A DNA stretch of 64,000 nucleotides from an uncultured Oscillospiraceae bacterium (GTDB lineage: Bacteria; Bacillota; Clostridia; Oscillospirales; Acutalibacteraceae): positions 1 to 64,000 of the forward strand of contig URCA01000001.1 of the NCBI GenBank assembly GCA_900546265.1, in the 5' to 3' direction. Shown piece after piece: positions 60,910 through 64,000 of this stretch. Each line of letters starts with the position of its first letter. The first letter of the stretch is position 1. Made by a program: the position numbers and the translations under genes. The notes beneath the pieces were generated by a model, which made no database searches, was not told the origin of the DNA, and saw only the letters and a list, made by a program, of their open reading frames with translations.

Positions 60910-63378
60910 TTATTTGCGTTTCCGGTTTATGAGGAGGGTGCTTCCCGCCGCCAGTACCAGCAGCAGAGCCGCAGTCGGCAGGTGGTCTCCCGTCTCAGGG
61001 GCAGGCTTTCCTCCATTCAGGTCGGAATCCTTTTCTTCAAGGGCATCGATGGCCGCCTGTACCGTGGCTACAGCCTCATAACCTTCCACATATTTCTTAT
61101 CCGCTTCCGGAATCCCTGTATAATACTGGTTGATTTCATCCAGAAGAGCCTGGAGAGCTTCCTTGTTTTCCTGAGTGGCCGTCACGGTCTGGCCATCCTC
61201 GACCAGCTCCTTCAGCATCAGATTCACCAGATCCACCTTAGCCGGGCTCAGGAATTGTTCCACCGCTGTGATTTTCGCCACATCAGTGGAGGCCAAGCCC
61301 TCCATGGCCTTGTCGATGGCCTGAATGTCCTCTTTGGTGTCCAGGTTCACGGTCACGCCTTCCAGCTTCTCTTTAATCATGGCTTCCACATCCGCCATCT
61401 GCTTCTCAATGGCCGTTATGCGTTCAAAAGCGGCCAGCAACAGCGCACTGTTCGTTACTTTTTCCCGATCATCCTGTTTCAGGGTCTCATATTGTTCCAT
61501 CAGCTTTTTCACGTTACCGCCATCGGATGAGGTCAGCTTGTCGATAGACGGCAGCGCGTTGATATTCCCCACCAGTGCGGTAATGGCCTGTTCGGTTTCC
61601 AGCGCTGCAATCGCAGCCTCCGCCGATTCCAGCTTGTCCAGGCCCGCCACTGCCTGCCGGTCGTCTTCCGACAGCTTGTTGTAAATGCTGCGCAGCGTCA
61701 GGACCGTATCCTTATTGTCCAGCGTGATCGTATCCGGCAATGCAGCAATTCCGCTGTTTAAGCGCTCCACCGCATTTTTGCCATCAAGCAGCATCACTTT
61801 ATCGATTTCCAGCAGTTTGTCGTATTCCGTTACCTTTTCTTTTTCAGCGTCGCTGAGAGCATCATAGCGCTCATGGATACGTGCAATCTCTACTTTATTG
61901 TAATAACCGAAATCAGCCGGATCAGCCAGACGGGCAATCTGCGCGTTTACATCCTCACCGGTAACCGGTGCATCATCCTCCCGGCCGTAGACATACAGAT
62001 ACCCATCATCCTGATACCAGACCAAATATCCATTTGGCGCAACAGCTACTGTCTGAGAACAATAATTATTGCCAACGGTTTTGGCGGTTTCATAGTCCGG
62101 TTCGGTTTGTCCTTGCTTATCGGAGATAATCCAGAAATTCTCGTCGGTATTACAATTATACGGCACCATGTAAATATAAACCTGGTGGTCATTTTCCTCG
62201 GTCGCATAGGCGGTCGATACAGCCGCAGAGCCTTTTGTAATCAGCCCATCAATGGTATAAATCGTTTCCATGGTATTGGCGTCAACCACATGGAACGGTT
62301 CACTGGAACCCATGGTACCGCCGCCTCCACCGATATACAGACGATCATTATAGATGACCGGTGTGGACTGGGTGCCGCCTCCCTTTGTACCGGATTTCCA
62401 TTCCTTTATGGTATCTTCATCCTCGTTCAGCGTGCCAGCCGGCTGGATTTCATAGCTTCGAATGGAGGCACCTCCGTCATTGTTGTTAGACGGAACATAG
62501 AGACGGTTGTTTTTGTCATTGTAGACGACTGTGGAATTGCACCTATACCCTTGAGGCAACTCTATTTGCTGAGCAATATCGCCGGTTTTATAGTTGACCA
62601 CATAGATGATAGCCGGGCCGGGCGAGCGTCCCTTGTCTGTGTAATAGACGAAATCGCCGACAAATGCCGCACCATTCCAGGAAAAGCTCTGCGCTCTGTC
62701 CTGGGTTTGTATGCTCCAAACCGCTTCTTTGACTTCATCCCCTCTGGTGGGATCCTCATCCTCGGTGCTATAGCACACATAAAATCCTTTGCCGCCATAT
62801 CCGCCGGTTACCACATATCCATCATGGTACATAACCGCCGTCTGTGTATCACTTGTGGCCATTGCGTCATCCGTAATATAAAGCTGTTCCAATGTATCCG
62901 CGTCAAAAACCCGCAGATGCGCTTTGACAACGCCTGTGCCATCATCCATATTGTTGGTTTTCACAGGAACAAAAATTTTCCCATCACCATAGCAGAGGTT
63001 AATCATAAATTGGTTGGTGGATTTACCGAACACCTGGGCGGAGGCAACCTCTTTTCCGGTTTTCAGTTCATATTTATGCAGATATTGAGAACTGTAGCAA
63101 TAAACATAATCGCCCACAACAATCGGAGAGCCAGGCGTATCGTTCCATCCACCGCTTAATGTGGTATGTACCTTCCACTTCAACTCCAGTTCATCCGCCG
63201 TGCGGGGTGTCTTTGCATCATAAACACCCTGCAGCCCCTCGTTGCCTAAAAACTGCGTGTAATTGAGCGCGCTTTCTTTTGCCTCGGTTTCAGGATTCGG
63301 CGCATCTCCAGCCAAAACAGACAGAGAAGTCGATAACATTGTTATCGACAGCACCAAGGCACATAGTCTTCTTTTCAC
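60910..63378 (-). CDS. Surface-anchored beta-propeller protein at the head of the ECF operon
   Basis: The 822-residue protein has a signal peptide (STSLSVLAG), the same TQFLGNEGLQGVYDAKTPRTADELE lead as its paralogue split over two motifs, and a PQQ-type propeller (about 50-480; blades like VGDYVYCYSS, NDRLYIGGGGG, PFHVVDANTMETIY). A helical-repeat stalk (about 490-785) follows, then APETGD, a hydrophobic helix and NRKRK, a sortase-like end. It starts at GTG nine bases after GGGAGG. No Trp-docking PQQ enzyme signature or catalytic residues are seen, so a binding role is favoured. It probably co-operates with the DUF4430 protein in corrinoid capture. Confidence 0.78.
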   Translation of the reverse strand: MKRRLCALVLSITMLSTSLSVLAGDAPNPETEAKESALNYTQFLGNEGLQGVYDAKTPRTADELELKWKVHTTLSGGWNDTPGSPIVVGDYVYCYSSQYLHKYELKTGKEVASAQVFGKSTNQFMINLCYGDGKIFVPVKTNNMDDGTGVVKAHLRVFDADTLEQLYITDDAMATSDTQTAVMYHDGYVVTGGYGGKGFYVCYSTEDEDPTRGDEVKEAVWSIQTQDRAQSFSWNGAAFVGDFVYYTDKGRSPGPAIIYVVNYKTGDIAQQIELPQGYRCNSTVVYNDKNNRLYVPSNNNDGGASIRSYEIQPAGTLNEDEDTIKEWKSGTKGGGTQSTPVIYNDRLYIGGGGGTMGSSEPFHVVDANTMETIYTIDGLITKGSAAVSTAYATEENDHQVYIYMVPYNCNTDENFWIISDKQGQTEPDYETAKTVGNNYCSQTVAVAPNGYLVWYQDDGYLYVYGREDDAPVTGEDVNAQIARLADPADFGYYNKVEIARIHERYDALSDAEKEKVTEYDKLLEIDKVMLLDGKNAVERLNSGIAALPDTITLDNKDTVLTLRSIYNKLSEDDRQAVAGLDKLESAEAAIAALETEQAITALVGNINALPSIDKLTSSDGGNVKKLMEQYETLKQDDREKVTNSALLLAAFERITAIEKQMADVEAMIKEKLEGVTVNLDTKEDIQAIDKAMEGLASTDVAKITAVEQFLSPAKVDLVNLMLKELVEDGQTVTATQENKEALQALLDEINQYYTGIPEADKKYVEGYEAVATVQAAIDALEEKDSDLNGGKPAPETGDHLPTAALLLVLAAGSTLLINRKRK

Positions 63379-63587
63379 CTTTTATGACCTCCCTATATAA
63401 TCTTATCTATTTCCTATTTACTTTACAGTGGCAGATTTTTTTATATTCCTCCCTCTTTGCTTAAAGGTATCTATATCAACGCCCAAAAGGCGATTTGAAA
63501 CAATCTGACTTCGTCCATATAATTATCCCTGTCTTTTTCAAAATCTGGAGCTTTGGAATTTTTCTCTTACAACATGATGCTTTCATA

Positions 63588-64000
63588 TTACAATGGTACT
63601 GGTTTCCTGTCTGAAGAACTAGACAGATAGGCGTTTACCCAGTCATGTAACTCCTTCGGCAAAAAACATATCCTACCCCATAGCATATCCAGTGCTAAAC
63701 AGACTTCCTGCCCTTTCAACAGCCCGTTTTCGTACTGTTCCAGCAGCGATGCCACCATAGATGACAGCACAAGCCCCTGACTTTTTTCTTCCTCCGTGGC
63801 GATCCCGTCAGGCAGCGCAGCGTCCCAGCCCCAGGAGCGCACCGTCTCCGCACACAGCCCGAATCGCTCCAACCGACGCAAAGCAACATGTTGATAAGCC
63901 GGACACATGCCGGTCTGAAGAAAAAGGGCGTGCTGAACTGACTTTTTTACACAGCCCGCTAACATCTCGCCCAGCTTGGCATGCGTACCGGCATCAGTCA
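63588..64000 (-). CDS. cbiZ: C-terminal part of probable CbiZ, adenosylcobinamide amidohydrolase
   Basis: The frame is open to the window edge, so the N-terminus is outside. The visible start reads TDAGTHAKLGEMLAGCVKKS followed by VQHALFLQTGM. This matches the GTHTKLGELI-type motif and following helix near the end of the CbiZ amidohydrolase domain. A C-terminal helical extension of about 90 residues follows. CbiZ cuts the aminopropanol linkage of cobinamides to give cobyric acid for rebuilding a preferred cobamide. Its place beside a corrinoid-type ECF system and a B12 riboswitch supports the call; only about 137 residues can be seen. Confidence 0.65.
   Translation of the reverse strand, partial: TDAGTHAKLGEMLAGCVKKSVQHALFLQTGMCPAYQHVALRRLERFGLCAETVRSWGWDAALPDGIATEEEKSQGLVLSSMVASLLEQYENGLLKGQEVCLALDMLWGRICFLPKELHDWVNAYLSSSSDRKPVPL

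Noticed and set aside
63425..63445. GCCACTGTAAAG on the minus strand ahead of the first propeller gene, reminiscent of cobalamin riboswitch elements
   Set aside because: No GGTGAAAATCC-type core and no B12 box are present nearby, so a second riboswitch is not supported inside the window.
1..64000. CRISPR arrays, tRNA and rRNA genes, insertion sequences
   Set aside because: No regularly spaced repeats, cloverleaf-like stretches, rRNA-like blocks or transposase frames were seen.

Overview
The window looks like the chromosome of an anaerobic, gut-type Gram-positive bacterium of the Clostridia, plausibly Oscillospiraceae-like. The basis is the mid-50s to high-50s GC of most genes, strong AAGGAGG-type ribosome binding sites, frequent GTG/TTG starts, sortase-type C-terminal signals (IPQTGD, VPATG, TPDTGD), binding-protein lipoproteins without an outer membrane, an ECF vitamin transporter and a Firmicutes-type conjugation module. 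The taxonomic guess is inference; there is no rRNA or tRNA to test it.

Region 1 (about 0.4-25.8 kb, all minus strand) is one long glycan-utilisation locus. In transcription order it has a GH3 beta-glycosidase and an AraC regulator behind a good sigma-A promoter. A second unit follows with a Gfo/Idh/MocA dehydrogenase, a lipoprotein sugar-binding protein, two anchored carbohydrate-binding surface proteins, a very large binding protein with extra N-terminal domains, and a MalF/MalG-type permease pair. Next come a propeller/TPR membrane protein, a Yip1-like membrane protein, a DUF5696-type lipoprotein, a second permease pair, two tandem surface TIM-barrel proteins and a sugar isomerase/epimerase-like TIM barrel, closed by a strong terminator. 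No importer ATPase is encoded, so a shared MsmK/UgpC-type ATPase elsewhere is inferred.

Region 2 (25.7-30.7 kb) is a scar-like zone: a gene-free stretch full of inverted repeats, a low-GC membrane protein, and an RHS/YD-repeat protein that has lost its N-terminus.

Region 3 (30.7-52.2 kb, mostly plus strand) is an eroded conjugative element. It carries ParA/ParB, a lipoprotein, a large thioester/Cna-B adhesin, a type IV secretion core (VirB2-like, VirB6-like, a truncated VirB1-type protein, PrgI, VirB4, VirD4), a RepA_N protein and accessory proteins. No relaxase, integrase or peptidoglycan hydrolase domain is visible. A DUF234-type ATPase with its own promoter and tandem operator-like repeats interrupts it on the minus strand.

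Region 4 (52.3-64.0 kb, minus strand) is the most interesting part and reads as a corrinoid (vitamin B12) acquisition locus. At the right edge is the end of a probable CbiZ. Then come a sortase-anchored beta-propeller protein, a membrane-tethered DUF4430 protein (the family related to the C-terminal domain of transcobalamin and intrinsic factor), EcfT, a fused EcfA1-A2 ATPase, an enlarged S component, and a small HNH-repeat protein. A cobalamin riboswitch with a terminator follows, controlling a second, paralogous anchored propeller protein. Together these suggest surface capture, hand-over by a membrane-bound binding protein, ECF import and intracellular cobamide remodelling.
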